Origin: Nocardiopsis eucommiae
GTDB taxonomy: Bacteria; Actinomycetota; Actinomycetes; Streptosporangiales; Streptosporangiaceae
DNA: 64,000 nucleotides
Assembly (NCBI GenBank): GCA_018388625.1
Contig: CP074402.1
Span: 4,154,001 to 4,218,000 of the forward strand
Reading direction: 5' to 3'
Shown: piece by piece, positions 1-10,153 of the stretch
How positions within the stretch are numbered: the stretch's first letter is position 1
How the letters are laid out: every line of letters begins with the position of its first letter
The notes under the pieces: generated by a model
Seen by the model: the letters and a program-made list of their open reading frames with translations, nothing else
What the model was told of the DNA's origin: nothing
The model's database searches: none
Position numbers and translations under genes: made by a program

Positions 1-1
1 G

Positions 2-466
2 CTCGCGGTGCTGGCCGTCTTCGGCCGGGAGCTGTTCGTGCTGTGCCAGGACGAGGAGGTCGCCAGGGCCCACGGGTTGCCGGTGCGCTTCCTGAGCATC
101 CTGCTGGCGGTGACCGCGGCGCTGACCGTGGTGATCGCGATGCGCGTGGTGGGTGTGCTGATGGTGAGCGCGTTGATGATCGTCCCGGTCGCCGCCGCGC
201 AGCAGCTGAGCCGCAGCTTCCGGGTGACGATGGGGTTGGCGGTGCTGATCGGGCTGGTCTCCTCGCTCGGCGGGCTGACCACGGCCTTCTACTCCGACCT
301 CGCGCCGGGGGCCACGATCGTGCTGCTCGCCCTCGCCGTCTTCTGCCTCGCCGTGTTGGTCGGCGGGGTCATGCGCCGCGTGACCAGGCGGCGGACACCG
401 GCACCCCTGCATCCCGTGGCGGAGGGTCCGGCGGATACGATGCCCCAGACAGATCGGGGAGGGTGA
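2..466 (+). CDS. znuB: Zinc/manganese ABC transporter permease, C-terminal part (ZnuB-like)
   Basis: Partial gene, open at the left edge of the window; about 154 C-terminal residues are visible. The protein is hydrophobic with several membrane segments, including the AMRVVGVLMVSALMIVPVAA stretch and LVSSLGGLTTAFYSDLAPGA, which are typical of the ABC-3 family of metal permeases that move Zn(II) or Mn(II) across the cytoplasmic membrane with a solute-binding protein and an ATPase. The tail after the last helix is polar and short. The stop lies 4 bases before the start of a Zur-type regulator, so the two are very probably co-transcribed. That neighbour is the main reason to favour zinc over manganese; the ATPase and binding protein should lie just left of the window. 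Confidence 0.85.
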   Translation, partial: LAVLAVFGRELFVLCQDEEVARAHGLPVRFLSILLAVTAALTVVIAMRVVGVLMVSALMIVPVAAAQQLSRSFRVTMGLAVLIGLVSSLGGLTTAFYSDLAPGATIVLLALAVFCLAVLVGGVMRRVTRRRTPAPLHPVAEGPADTMPQTDRGG

Positions 467-470
467 CACC

Positions 471-878
471 ATGAGCACACGTCGCGAGGCCGTCCGTCAG
501 GCACTGACCGAGTCCTCCGGTTTCCGCAGCGCGCAGGACCTGTACGCGGACCTGCGAGCCGACGGTTCCAAGATCGGCCTGACCACCGTGTACCGGGCCC
601 TCCAGGCCCTGAGTGACTCGGGTGAGGTCGACGTCCTGCGCACCGACGACGGCGAGGCCGTCTACCGTGCGTGCGACACCGAGAGCCACCACCACCACCT
701 GGTGTGCCGTACCTGCTCCACCGCAGTGGAGATCGAGGGTCCCACCGTGGAGCGGTGGGCCGCCGAGGTGGGGGCCAAGCACGGCTTCACCGGGGTGACG
801 CACACGGTCGAGGTGTTCGGCACCTGCGGCACCTGCTCGCGGCGTCTGGCCCAACAGGGCAGCGCACAGCAGGTCTGA
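471..878 (+). CDS. zur: Fur-family zinc uptake regulator Zur
   Basis: 135 residues, normal Fur-family length. N-terminal winged helix (about residues 1-80, with LTTVYRALQAL as recognition region) is followed by the metal-binding dimerisation domain: HHHHLVCRTC at about 67-76 and CGTCSRR near residue 120 supply the Cys4 structural zinc and His ligands. The family represses zinc uptake genes when Zn(II) is bound. The start ATG is preceded by GGGAGGG inside the end of the permease gene, so translation is coupled to it. Co-location with a zinc permease supports Zur rather than Fur, PerR or Nur. Expected autoregulation cannot be judged because the operon promoter lies outside the window. Confidence 0.9.
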   Translation: MSTRREAVRQALTESSGFRSAQDLYADLRADGSKIGLTTVYRALQALSDSGEVDVLRTDDGEAVYRACDTESHHHHLVCRTCSTAVEIEGPTVERWAAEVGAKHGFTGVTHTVEVFGTCGTCSRRLAQQGSAQQV

Positions 879-880
879 CC

Positions 881-926
881 GACGACGCCCGAGGGCCCCG
901 CGCGATCGCGCGGGGCCCTCGTCGTG
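881..926 (+). terminator. Terminator of znuB-zur operon
   Basis: GAGGGCCCCGCGCG and its inverted copy CGCGCGGGGCCCTC flank a 2-base centre, extended by GACGAC/GTCGTG arms. It starts just after the zur stop. No long U tract, as is usual in actinomycetes. Confidence 0.8.
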
Positions 927-998
927 TGTCGGCCCGCTCACGGACCGCCCGGGGGCGCGGGAGGGACGGAGCGCACAGTGCACACGGTCTCCACCCGG

Positions 999-1018
999 TG
1001 GTTACCGACTGGTAGCCA
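999..1018. promoter_or_regulatory. Inverted repeat before the sphingomyelinase gene
   Basis: TGGTTACC-GACT-GGTAGCCA: 8-base arms with one mismatch and a 4-base centre, ending 9 bases before the annotated start codon at 1028. Position would suit an operator or an RNA hairpin hiding the start. No regulator can be assigned. Confidence 0.3.
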
Positions 1019-1027
1019 AGTCGTGTC

Positions 1028-2017
1028 GTGCCTCGGCCAGGCTGTGCCTTCGTGTACAGACGAACCACGGCCGCGCTGCTGACCGCGCTGCTGATCTCCC
1101 CGCTCCTGCCCGCCAGCCCCGCCTCGGCTCAGGAGGGCCGGGCCGACCCCCGCATCGTCACCCACAACGCCTTCCTCCTCCCCAAGGCCCTCTACCCCAA
1201 CTGGGGGCAGGACGTCCGCGCCGACCTGACCGTCGAGGACGGTCTCCTCTCCGGCCAGGACGTGGTGGTGCTCCAGGAGCTCTTCGAGAACTCCAGCGCC
1301 GACCGCCTGCGCACGGGGCTGGCCGAGGAGTACCCGCACGGCACCCCCGTCGTGGGCCGTTCCCAGGCCGGGTGGGACCACACCACCGGTTTCCGGAACG
1401 AGACCGTCACCAACGGCGGCGTCAGCGTGCACAGCGTCTGGCCGGTCGTCCGCGCCGAACAGCACGTCTTCTCCCGCGCCTGCGGGGCCGACTGGTTCTC
1501 CAACAAGGGCTTCGCCTACGTGGAGCTGGACACCCCGGACGGTCGCCTGCACGTGGTGGGCACACACATGCAGTCCGAAGACGGCGCCTGCCGGTCCGGC
1601 GAGGACGCGCGCGTCCGGGAGAGCCAGCTCGACCAGATCGTCGCGCTGCTGGACTCCAAGGACATCCCCGACGACGAGCGGATCTACCTCGCCGGTGACC
1701 TGAACATCGTGGGCGGCGGCGCCGAGTGGGAACGGGCCGTCGACCGGCTGGACGCCGTGGCCCCGGATTACACCGGCGACGTGCCCTCCTGGGACCCCGC
1801 GGGCAACTCGATCGCCGCCCACGACTACTCCGGCTGGGACGGTCAGCAACTGGACCACGTCCTGCCGATCCGCAACGGCGCCGCCCCGACGTCCTACGTG
1901 AACGAGACCCGCGCGGTGAAGAGCGAACCCTGGACTGTACGCTCCTGGGGCCGTTCCCACACCTACGACGACTACTCGGACCACTACCCGGTGTTCGGTT
2001 CCACCCCGCGCCCCTGA
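1028..2017 (+). CDS. Secreted sphingomyelin phosphodiesterase (neutral sphingomyelinase C family)
   Basis: 329 residues. An N-terminal signal peptide (arginines at 11-12, hydrophobic core 13-30, likely cleavage after ASA near residue 34) is followed by an endonuclease/exonuclease/phosphatase fold. Visible catalytic signatures are THNAFLLP (Asn47), VVLQELFEN (metal-binding Glu84), GTHMQ, AGDLNI, QLDHVL and the C-terminal SDHYPVF with the catalytic His. Members hydrolyse sphingomyelin to ceramide and phosphocholine outside the cell, using Mg(II). The chosen GTG has no strong ribosome site; a GTG 24 bases further in (1052) would give a more conventional signal peptide beginning MYRRT. Stands alone between the zur terminator and the next small operon. 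A phospholipase or nuclease of the same fold is possible, but the QLDHVL and C-terminal pattern fit sphingomyelinases best. Confidence 0.8.
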   Translation: MPRPGCAFVYRRTTAALLTALLISPLLPASPASAQEGRADPRIVTHNAFLLPKALYPNWGQDVRADLTVEDGLLSGQDVVVLQELFENSSADRLRTGLAEEYPHGTPVVGRSQAGWDHTTGFRNETVTNGGVSVHSVWPVVRAEQHVFSRACGADWFSNKGFAYVELDTPDGRLHVVGTHMQSEDGACRSGEDARVRESQLDQIVALLDSKDIPDDERIYLAGDLNIVGGGAEWERAVDRLDAVAPDYTGDVPSWDPAGNSIAAHDYSGWDGQQLDHVLPIRNGAAPTSYVNETRAVKSEPWTVRSWGRSHTYDDYSDHYPVFGSTPRP

Positions 2018-2082
2018 CCCCCGGCGGGAGAAGCACCCTCGACAGACCCCCGTCCCCTGGGGGAACCTGGGAAGGAACGCCG

Positions 2083-2310
2083 TTGGGCCACTGGACCAAG
2101 CATCCGAAGAAGGAGGGCGAGGAGGCGCTCCGGCTGATCGCGGAGCTCGGGTGGCGAATCGAGGACCCGCCCACCTACTACACGATCAAGTGCCCCTGCG
2201 GAGCCCACCAGCGACAGGTCCACCTGTCGCCCTCCAACCCGAACTACTGGACCCAGACCGTACGCTTCGTGAGACGAGTGTGCCCGCCCGAACAGCAGGA
2301 GGACGTGTGA
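2083..2310 (+). CDS. Small basic protein with KCPCG motif, HicA-like candidate
   Basis: 75 residues from a TTG start preceded by GAAGGA at good spacing. I do not recognise an experimentally characterised family. Visible features: HWTKHPKKEGEEAL near the N-terminus, a GW in the middle, then KCPCGAHQRQVHLSPS and a Trp/Arg-rich end with a third Cys. The length, basic character and single strand-helix-like layout recall HicA-type mRNA interferases (short RNA-binding fold), but the classical HicA sequence is not evident. Its stop overlaps the start of the next gene (GTGA), so the two are translationally coupled, in the toxin-first order used by hicAB. That role is inference. Confidence 0.7.
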   Translation: MGHWTKHPKKEGEEALRLIAELGWRIEDPPTYYTIKCPCGAHQRQVHLSPSNPNYWTQTVRFVRRVCPPEQQEDV

Positions 2311-2666
2311 GCGTGCGGACCGCCACCCAGTTGTCCCTTCAGTTCCGGCTCGGCACCGACCCCGCGAGCACCCCGGAGATGGTCCACGCGCACGGGGAGA
2401 CCGTGATGCGGGAGCTGCTCGAACTCGAACGGCACAACCCCGACTTCACCGACTCCACCGTGAGCACCGACGCCCTGGAACGGACCGTCACCGTGGAGAT
2501 CCTGGTCCTGGACGAGGGCGATCCACCGCGGGTGCTGCGCCGGGCCCTGGACCTGATCCGCACCGCGATCCACGCGGCGGGCGGCGCCACCCCGAACTGG
2601 CCGGTCGACGACCAGCCGAGCCGGGTGAACATGGCCGCCGCCCAGAACCTGGTCACGGCCACCTGA
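2307..2666 (+). CDS. Conserved hypothetical protein, partner of the KCPCG protein
   Basis: 119 residues from a GTG that overlaps the upstream stop by four bases and is preceded by AGGAGG. No recognised domain. The sequence is mixed alpha/beta, with an amphipathic helix HAHGETVMRELLELE and a second helix PPRVLRRALDLIRTAIHAAG ending in NWP. Coding character is strong (high GC3, intact frame). Tight coupling to the preceding small basic protein suggests a two-component module such as toxin and antidote, or subunits of one complex; nothing in the sequence decides between them. Confidence 0.7.
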   Translation: MSVRTATQLSLQFRLGTDPASTPEMVHAHGETVMRELLELERHNPDFTDSTVSTDALERTVTVEILVLDEGDPPRVLRRALDLIRTAIHAAGGATPNWPVDDQPSRVNMAAAQNLVTAT

Positions 2667-2673
2667 GTCCACG

Positions 2674-2710
2674 CGCGAGGCCCCGCCGCTCCGCGCGGCG
2701 GGGCCTCGCG
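2674..2710. terminator. Bidirectional terminator between convergent genes
   Basis: Arms CGCGAGGCCCCGCCGC and GCGGCGGGGCCTCGCG (16 bp, perfect) around a 5-base loop. It lies between the converging small-protein operon and the SGNH hydrolase gene. Confidence 0.8.
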
Positions 2711-2727
2711 GTCAGCGTGCCCCGGGG

Positions 2728-3564
2728 TCAGCGACCGTCCCGGGGCCGGTCGCAGCGTTCCAGGGTGGGCCGCTTGGCGTCGACCCCGTCACCCGAGGAA
2801 CGGCCGGTCAGGCGCCGGTGGATCCACGGCACCAGGAACTCCCGGGCCCAGTGCAGGTCCTCCTGGCGCGCCGTGCGCCAGTCGCGCGGCTCCGGCGCCG
2901 GGAAGGGCTCGTCCCAGTCGGAGTCCACCGGGAGGCCCAGGACCTCGCACACCCGCAGGGCGAGCCTGCGGTGCCCCTCGGAGGACAGGTGGAGGCGGTC
3001 CCAGTTCCAGGCCTGGGCGTCCGAGAACACCTTCATGCTCCACACGTCGACGACGTCGCACCCGTACCGGTCCGCGACGGCGCGCATGTGCATGTTGTAG
3101 GTGGCGATCTTGCCGCGCAGGTGGCGCATGACCGGCTGCCAGTTGGTGTCGAAGCCGGTGAAGATGACCACCCGGGCGCCGGTGGCGCGCAGGTCGGCCA
3201 CCATCGACTCGAAGATGGCCACGACCTGGTCCGGGTCACTGCCGGGCCGGATGATGTCGTTGCCGCCCGCGCACAGGGTGACGAGGTCGGGCTTCATCTC
3301 GACCGCGCGCGGCACCTGTTCGTCGCGGATCTGCGCGATCAGGCGTCCCCGGATGGCGAGGTTGGCGTAGCGGACCTCGGGCACGTGGTCCGCCAGGTGT
3401 TCGGCCACGCGGTCGGCCCAGCCCCGGTAGCGGCCGTGGGGCACGCTGTCGCTGTCCGGGTAGGGGTCGCTCATGCCCTCGGTGAAGCTGTCCCCGAGGG
3501 CGACGTAGGACAGGATGTCCTTGCTTTTCAGGTCACCGGGAGATCCGGTCGGCACACCGCTCAT
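2728..3564 (-). CDS. SGNH/GDSL hydrolase (tandem paralogue A)
   Basis: 278 residues. All four blocks of the SGNH fold are visible: GDSFTEG (nucleophile Ser, about residue 26), ANLAIRG (Gly), CAGGNDI (Asn) and DRLHLSSEGHRRLA (Asp and His). No signal peptide is apparent, so a cytoplasmic esterase or lipase-type hydrolase is likely; the substrate is unknown. It lies 119 bases downstream of a second, clearly homologous SGNH gene in the same orientation. The two share the C-terminal RRLTG-SSGD-AKRP pattern, so they are a tandem duplication. The start has no clear ribosome-binding site; a slightly later start is possible since the fold begins at residue 20. Confidence 0.85.
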   Translation of the reverse strand: MSGVPTGSPGDLKSKDILSYVALGDSFTEGMSDPYPDSDSVPHGRYRGWADRVAEHLADHVPEVRYANLAIRGRLIAQIRDEQVPRAVEMKPDLVTLCAGGNDIIRPGSDPDQVVAIFESMVADLRATGARVVIFTGFDTNWQPVMRHLRGKIATYNMHMRAVADRYGCDVVDVWSMKVFSDAQAWNWDRLHLSSEGHRRLALRVCEVLGLPVDSDWDEPFPAPEPRDWRTARQEDLHWAREFLVPWIHRRLTGRSSGDGVDAKRPTLERCDRPRDGR

Positions 3565-3683
3565 GGTGTTCGATGATGCAACTCGAAGCCACGGTTACGC
3601 GACAGTAGGTTGTGGTTTCGTCGCGTTTTGGGGCAGAGCTCACACCATGAGCGGTGTGCCCGGAACGGTGGCGGAGGAGCGGC

Positions 3684-4481
3684 TCAGCGGTCCTTGGTGA
3701 GCGGGGTGAGCACGGGACGCTTGGCGGTCACCGTGTCTCCCGAGGACTTCCCCGTGAGGCGGCGGCCGATCCACGGACCCAGGGAGTCCTTCACCCAGTG
3801 CAGGTCGTCCCGGCGCGCCTCGGTCCAGCTGACCGGTTCCGCCTCCGGCCACGGCTCGTCCCACCGCTCCCCGGTGGGCACGCCCAGGACCTCGGCCACG
3901 CGCAGTGCCAGGCGGCGGTGGCCCTCGGGCGACATGTGCAGCCGGTCCTCGTCCCAGGCGCGGGGGTCGGTGAGGACGTCCATGGACCACTGGTCGACCA
4001 GGAAGCAGTCGTAGCGGTCCGCGATCGCGCGCACGTTCAGGTAGTAGCGCGCGAACGGCCCGATGGTGCCGCGCATGTACCCGGAGGAGACGTTCACGCC
4101 GGTGAAGAGGACCACCTGGCTGCCCTGGGCGCGCAGGCGGGACACGGTGTGGTCGAGGATCTTCGCCAGGCGCTCGGGGTCCCCGGCCGGACGCAGGATG
4201 TCGTTGCCGCCCGCGCACAGGGTGACCAGGTCCGGCGCCATCTCCAGGGTGGGCGGGATCTGGTCGGTGACGATCTGCCGGATGAGCTTGCCGCGCACGG
4301 CCAGGTTGGCGTACTCGATCTCGCCCACGTGGTCGGCCAGGTGCTCGGCCAGTCGGTCCGCCCAGCCACGGAACACACCGCTGCCGTCCGGGTGGGGGTC
4401 GCCCACTCCCTCAGTGAAGCTGTCCCCGACCGAGACGAGTGACATCCCCGGCCTGACCAGTGCTTCGTCGGTCCGCTCCAT
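3684..4481 (-). CDS. SGNH/GDSL hydrolase (tandem paralogue B)
   Basis: 265 residues from an ATG preceded by GGAGGGGG. SGNH blocks: [36 protein letters not shown]. No signal peptide. The start lies 71 bases inside the 3' end of uppS, so it belongs to the recO-uppS transcription unit. Compared with copy A it lacks the short insertion after the nucleophile block and has a slightly different C-terminus. Substrate unknown. Confidence 0.87.
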   Translation of the reverse strand: MERTDEALVRPGMSLVSVGDSFTEGVGDPHPDGSGVFRGWADRLAEHLADHVGEIEYANLAVRGKLIRQIVTDQIPPTLEMAPDLVTLCAGGNDILRPAGDPERLAKILDHTVSRLRAQGSQVVLFTGVNVSSGYMRGTIGPFARYYLNVRAIADRYDCFLVDQWSMDVLTDPRAWDEDRLHMSPEGHRRLALRVAEVLGVPTGERWDEPWPEAEPVSWTEARRDDLHWVKDSLGPWIGRRLTGKSSGDTVTAKRPVLTPLTKDR

Positions 4482-5307
4482 CACTTTCCCCCTCCGCGAC
4501 CGGGTTGGGCACGGCGCCGCCGTACCGACGGTCCCGGCTCGCGTAGATCTCACAGGCCCGCCACAGGTCGCGGCGGTCGAAGTCGGGCCAGAGCGTCTCC
4601 AGGAAGACGAACTCGGCGTAGGCGGACTGCCAGAGGAGGAAGTTGGACAGCCGCTGCTCACCGGAGGAGCGCACGAACAGGTCCACCGGAGGCACGTCCG
4701 GGGCGTACAGGTGCTGGGAGAGGGTGTCCTCGGTGATCTTCTCCGGGGAGATGCGCCCCTCGGCGGCCTGGCGGGCCAGCTCGCGGGCGGCGTCGACGAT
4801 CTCGGCCTGACCCCCGTAGTTCACGCAGAACTGGAGGGTGAGCCGGGTGTTGTCCCGGGTCATCTCCTCCGCGTCCTTGAGCTCCTTGATGACGCTCTTC
4901 CAGAGCATTCCGGGGCGCCCGGCCCACTTGACGCGCACGCCCCGGGCGTGGAGCTCGTCGCGGCGGTTGCGGATCGTGTCGCGGTTGAAGCCGAGGAGGA
5001 AGCGCACCTCGTCGGGCGAGCGCTTCCAGTTCTCGGTGGAGAAGGCGTAGGCGGAGAGGTTGGGGATCCCCATCTCCAGGGCGCCCTCGATCACGTCGAA
5101 GAGCGAGGACTCACCGGCCTTGTGCCCCTCGGTACGCGCCAGACCGCGTTCCTTCGCCCAACGACCGTTGCCGTCCATGACCACGGCCACGTGCCGTGGC
5201 ACCAGGTCGGCCGGCACCTCCGGGGGCCGGGCGCCGCTCGGGTGCGGGACGGGCGGGGTGTGGTCCGGCTCGCGCCGTCCACCGTTGTCGAAGCTGAACA
5301 GACTCAA
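4411..5307 (-). CDS. uppS: Isoprenyl (polyprenyl) diphosphate synthase, cis-type
   Basis: 298 residues from a TTG that overlaps the recO stop (TTGA). Condenses isopentenyl diphosphate units in cis configuration onto an allylic primer to make the C50/C55 lipid carrier for cell wall synthesis. Signatures in order: [15 protein letters not shown] (Mg-binding Asp and P-loop), [30 protein letters not shown], and [21 protein letters not shown]. The N-terminal about 40 residues precede the family core and the tail beyond GGAVPNP is extra, so length exceeds the usual 240-260. Product chain length cannot be read from the sequence. Whole gene in frame. Confidence 0.93.
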   Translation of the reverse strand: MSLFSFDNGGRREPDHTPPVPHPSGARPPEVPADLVPRHVAVVMDGNGRWAKERGLARTEGHKAGESSLFDVIEGALEMGIPNLSAYAFSTENWKRSPDEVRFLLGFNRDTIRNRRDELHARGVRVKWAGRPGMLWKSVIKELKDAEEMTRDNTRLTLQFCVNYGGQAEIVDAARELARQAAEGRISPEKITEDTLSQHLYAPDVPPVDLFVRSSGEQRLSNFLLWQSAYAEFVFLETLWPDFDRRDLWRACEIYASRDRRYGGAVPNPVAEGESDGADRRSTGQAGDVTRLGRGQLH

Positions 5308-6033
5308 GAACGCTCCACATGGCGCAGTGATCGGATTCCGTTTTCCAGGTGCCACTGTAGGTAGGCCGCGACCAGCCCGCTGCACTCGGAGCGCTGCCTG
5401 CCGTCGCTGGCGTCCGCGCTGTCCCAGTCGCCCCCGAGCAGCGCCGACATGAGCCGGAGCGTGTCGGGCGCGGGATGCGTGGAACCGTGGGGACGGCACA
5501 CCGAGCAGACCATACCCCCGGCGTGCACCGCGAACGCACGGTGCTCCCCCGGCTCGCGCAGCGGGCGCACTCGGTGAGGGCGGGCGCGTACCCGGCCACC
5601 GCCAGGGAGCGCAGGAGGTAGGCGTCCAGGACCAGGCGGGAGTCGTGGCTCCCCTCCCCAGGGTACGCAGGGCACCGATGAGCAGGAGGAACTGGCGCAG
5701 GGCCGGGTCCTTCTCCACAGCCACGATCTTCTCGGCGGTCTCCAGCATGGCGGTGGCGGCGGTGTAGCGGGAGTAGTCGGAGACCACGGCGGCGCCGTAG
5801 GAGCGCACGGTCTCGGCCTGGGTGATGACGTCGAGGGTCCGGCCGGTGTGCAGCTGGAGGTCGACGTGGGTGCACGGTTCCAGGCGGGCGCCGAAGCGCG
5901 ACTTGGTCCGGCGCACGCCCTTGCCGACGGCGCGGACCAGACCGGTCCGCCGGGTCAGGAGGGTGACGATGCGGTCGGCCTCGCCCAGTTTCTGGTTGCG
6001 CAGGACGACGCCCTCGTCGCGGTAGAGACTCAC
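5304..6033 (-). CDS. recO: DNA repair protein RecO (two apparent frameshifts)
   Basis: Start GTG reads [20 protein letters not shown], the standard RecO N-terminus (OB fold, about residues 1-80), followed by the helical domain and a C-terminal zinc-finger region (ECARC ... CSVC). The frame breaks near 5655 (GGGG run) and again near 5557 (GGGGG run); adding one G to each gives an uninterrupted protein of about 243 residues ending HVERS, the normal family length. RecO loads RecA with RecR and anneals SSB-coated DNA. Both breaks are probably sequencing undercalls, since the protein is conserved on both sides. The stop overlaps the uppS start. Confidence 0.85.
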
Positions 6034-6283
6034 CCTCCCATTGTCGCGGATGGCACCGACCGGACCGGGTCCACCGTGTCCGCCTCCCCGGGCCGCCATG
6101 ACGCGCACCACCCTGAACAGGTTTATTACGGTTTGGATTCCCTTTTCTCAGCATTTGCTCTACTCTCACGCGCTAGGGCCTGACGGTTTCGGTCCCGCCG
6201 CCCTTCCCTCGCGGCGCCGACGACCGTGACCGTAACCCCAGGTGGGTGCCCGAGGAATTCCCCAACCCGGAAGGCAGAGCGAT

Positions 6284-7117
6284 ATGGCGCGAGGTCGTCG
6301 AGGCAGACGCAGGACGAGCGCCCGCGAACAGCGCTCGGTCCGTGCGGCACGACGCGGGAGGGTGCCGGTCGTGGCCGCCATGGTGGCGGTCCCGGTGGGG
6401 CTGACCCTGGCCGGCGCACTGGTGCTGGCCGGGACCGGTGACCCGACGGGCCCGGCGGACGGCACGGCCGCCGCCGACGCGGGCGGGGTCGGGAGCTCGG
6501 TGAGCGACGACGCCAACGCCCCGGGAACGGACGCGGAGGACGATTTCTTCGACGAGCCCACGGCGACGCCGAGCGCCGCCGAGCCCCAGGGGGACGGCGG
6601 CCCGAGGACCTCCACGGTCACCGCGTCCTCCTCCGCCGAGGAGGCCGAGGAGTCGGCGCCCGAGGACGGCGGGAGCGGTGGCGGAGGCGGAGGCTCCGAC
6701 GACGGTGGCGGTGGGAACGGCGGCGGAGGGGGCGGTGGCCCGTCCACCGGAGGTCCGCAGGCCACCGCCGTGGTGACCCTGGTCAACAGTGAGCGCGCCG
6801 CCAACGGATGCGGTGCCCTGCGCGTGGACTCCAAGCTGACCTCCGCCGCTCAGGAGCACAGCGAGGACATGGACGCCCGCGACTACATGGCCCACGACAA
6901 CCCCGACGGCGAGGGTCCGGGCGACCGGGCGGAGCGGCACGGCTACGGCTCCTGGGGCGCGGAGAACGTCGCCAAGGGTCAGACCAGCGCGGAGCAGGTC
7001 ATGGACGCCTGGATGAACAGTCCCGGGCACCGGGCCAACATCCTCAACTGCGACCTGGTCGCGATCGGGGTCGGTGAGTCCGGCAACGCCTGGACGCAGA
7101 AGTTCGGCTACCAGTAG
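6284..7117 (+). CDS. Secreted or membrane-anchored CAP/SCP-domain protein
   Basis: 277 residues; the ATG is preceded by GGAAGG. A strongly basic N-terminus (1-26) leads into one membrane segment (about 27-50), then an acidic, Gly-rich low-complexity linker (about 55-160). The last 115 residues form a CAP (SCP/PR1) domain: VTLVNSERAANGCGALRVD, AQEHSEDMDARDYMAHDNP, WGAENVAKG and MNSPGHRANILNCD, with the two conserved His, Glu residues of the CAP cavity and two Cys. Bacterial CAP proteins are extracellular with no agreed activity. The linker suggests presentation of the domain beyond the cell wall. Stands alone, divergent from recO. Confidence 0.88.
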   Translation: MARGRRGRRRTSAREQRSVRAARRGRVPVVAAMVAVPVGLTLAGALVLAGTGDPTGPADGTAAADAGGVGSSVSDDANAPGTDAEDDFFDEPTATPSAAEPQGDGGPRTSTVTASSSAEEAEESAPEDGGSGGGGGGSDDGGGGNGGGGGGGPSTGGPQATAVVTLVNSERAANGCGALRVDSKLTSAAQEHSEDMDARDYMAHDNPDGEGPGDRAERHGYGSWGAENVAKGQTSAEQVMDAWMNSPGHRANILNCDLVAIGVGESGNAWTQKFGYQ

Positions 7118-7128
7118 CCCGACCCGAA

Positions 7129-7166
7129 ACGACGGGCCGCGTCCCCTGGGACGCGGCCCGTCGTCG
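7129..7166 (+). terminator. Terminator of the CAP-domain gene
   Basis: ACGACGGGCCGCGTCC and its inverted copy GGACGCGGCCCGTCGT around a short CCTG-like loop, directly after the stop codon. Confidence 0.8.
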
Positions 7167-7423
7167 TGTGCGGGAGCGTGTTCCGGCCGACGCCCCTGGG
7201 GAGGAGAAGAAAGCCGGAACGGTTCGGCGGAGAGCGTGAAGGCCCGCGGACAGCGGCGCGGCGTCGAGTCGCCGCGTGGCCGCCGGGCCCTCTCCGGGTG
7301 TCCCGCTCGGCCGCCCGGGGACCCTGGGGCTCCGCTGGACGATCTCTCGGCGCGTGGGGGCTCTCGGCACAGGGGGGATGACGGCGTTCCGCCGCAGGGC
7401 CCGCCACGGGTTCCCCACACGCG

Positions 7424-7459
7424 GGACGGGGCCCGCGACGCGTGTCGCGGGCCCCGTCC
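7424..7459 (-). terminator. Terminator of leuA
   Basis: GGACGGGGCCCGCGA and TCGCGGGCCCCGTCC (15 bp perfect) around a 6-base loop, 55 bases beyond the leuA stop. Confidence 0.8.
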
Positions 7460-7514
7460 TCCCAGTGCGAGGGGAGCCGGCCGCCCTGTGCCCGGGGCGC
7501 CCGGCGGTGGTGGA

Positions 7515-9659
<2,145 letters not shown>

Positions 9660-10142
9660 TCACCGCTCGGGCACGCCGAGGTCGAACTCGGCCCACATGA
9701 GATACGCCCACTCCTCCTCGGTGCCGATCCGTCTGCTTCCCCACCGGCTGGCGAAGTGCGCGATGAGCGTCAGCCCGGTCCCCTCGGCCTGCTCCACGCC
9801 TCCCCAGAGCGGCGGGACCGGTGCCACCTCGGCGGACTCCCTCTCCCCCACGGAGAGGCGTAAGACACGCCGGGACGCCCCTCCGCCGCGCAGGGACAGG
9901 CTGCGGAACACGACGATCCCCCTGCCGGCCCAGGAGGCCCGGGTCAGGGCTCCGGTGAACATCTCGCTGAGGCAGAGCCGCACGGCGTCCTCCGTCTCCC
10001 CACCCGCACCGGGGAGGCGGGAGAGGTCCCGAGCCAGATCGCCACGGGCCACGCCGATGTGGCGGGGGTCGCCCGGATACCAACGGGACTTCCAGCGCTG
10101 CTCGGTGCGGGGTTCGGTCGGGTGGGTGCTGGTTCGGTTCAT
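9660..10142 (-). CDS. ATP-binding (RsbW/HATPase-like) regulatory protein, degenerate
   Basis: 160 residues from an ATG preceded by GAGGAG, 11 bases after the methyltransferase stop. Resembles the small GHKL-fold proteins abundant in actinomycetes, which bind anti-sigma antagonists or sigma factors: ARGDLARDLSRL, TEDAVRLCLSEMFTGALTRA, GTGLTLIAHFASRWG and the final WAEF. The N-box usually reads SELVTNAL-HA; here it is SEMFTGALTRA, losing the Asn that coordinates Mg-ATP. It may therefore bind a partner without using ATP. Probably co-transcribed with the methyltransferase. No cognate sigma factor lies nearby. Confidence 0.7.
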   Translation of the reverse strand: MNRTSTHPTEPRTEQRWKSRWYPGDPRHIGVARGDLARDLSRLPGAGGETEDAVRLCLSEMFTGALTRASWAGRGIVVFRSLSLRGGGASRRVLRLSVGERESAEVAPVPPLWGGVEQAEGTGLTLIAHFASRWGSRRIGTEEEWAYLMWAEFDLGVPER

Positions 10143-10153
10143 GGCCGCTCTCC

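Larger units (their letters stand above)
7118..7514. other. Intergenic region between CAP-domain gene and leuA
   Basis: About 400 bases between convergent genes, holding two strong hairpins, one at each end, with roughly 250 bases between. The open frames in the middle are Arg/Gly/Pro-rich shadows without start signals. I see no gene here. Confidence 0.6.

Noticed and set aside
5304..6033. recO as a pseudogene
   Set aside because: Both breaks are at G runs, and the same pattern affects essential genes such as era; repair gives a complete protein.
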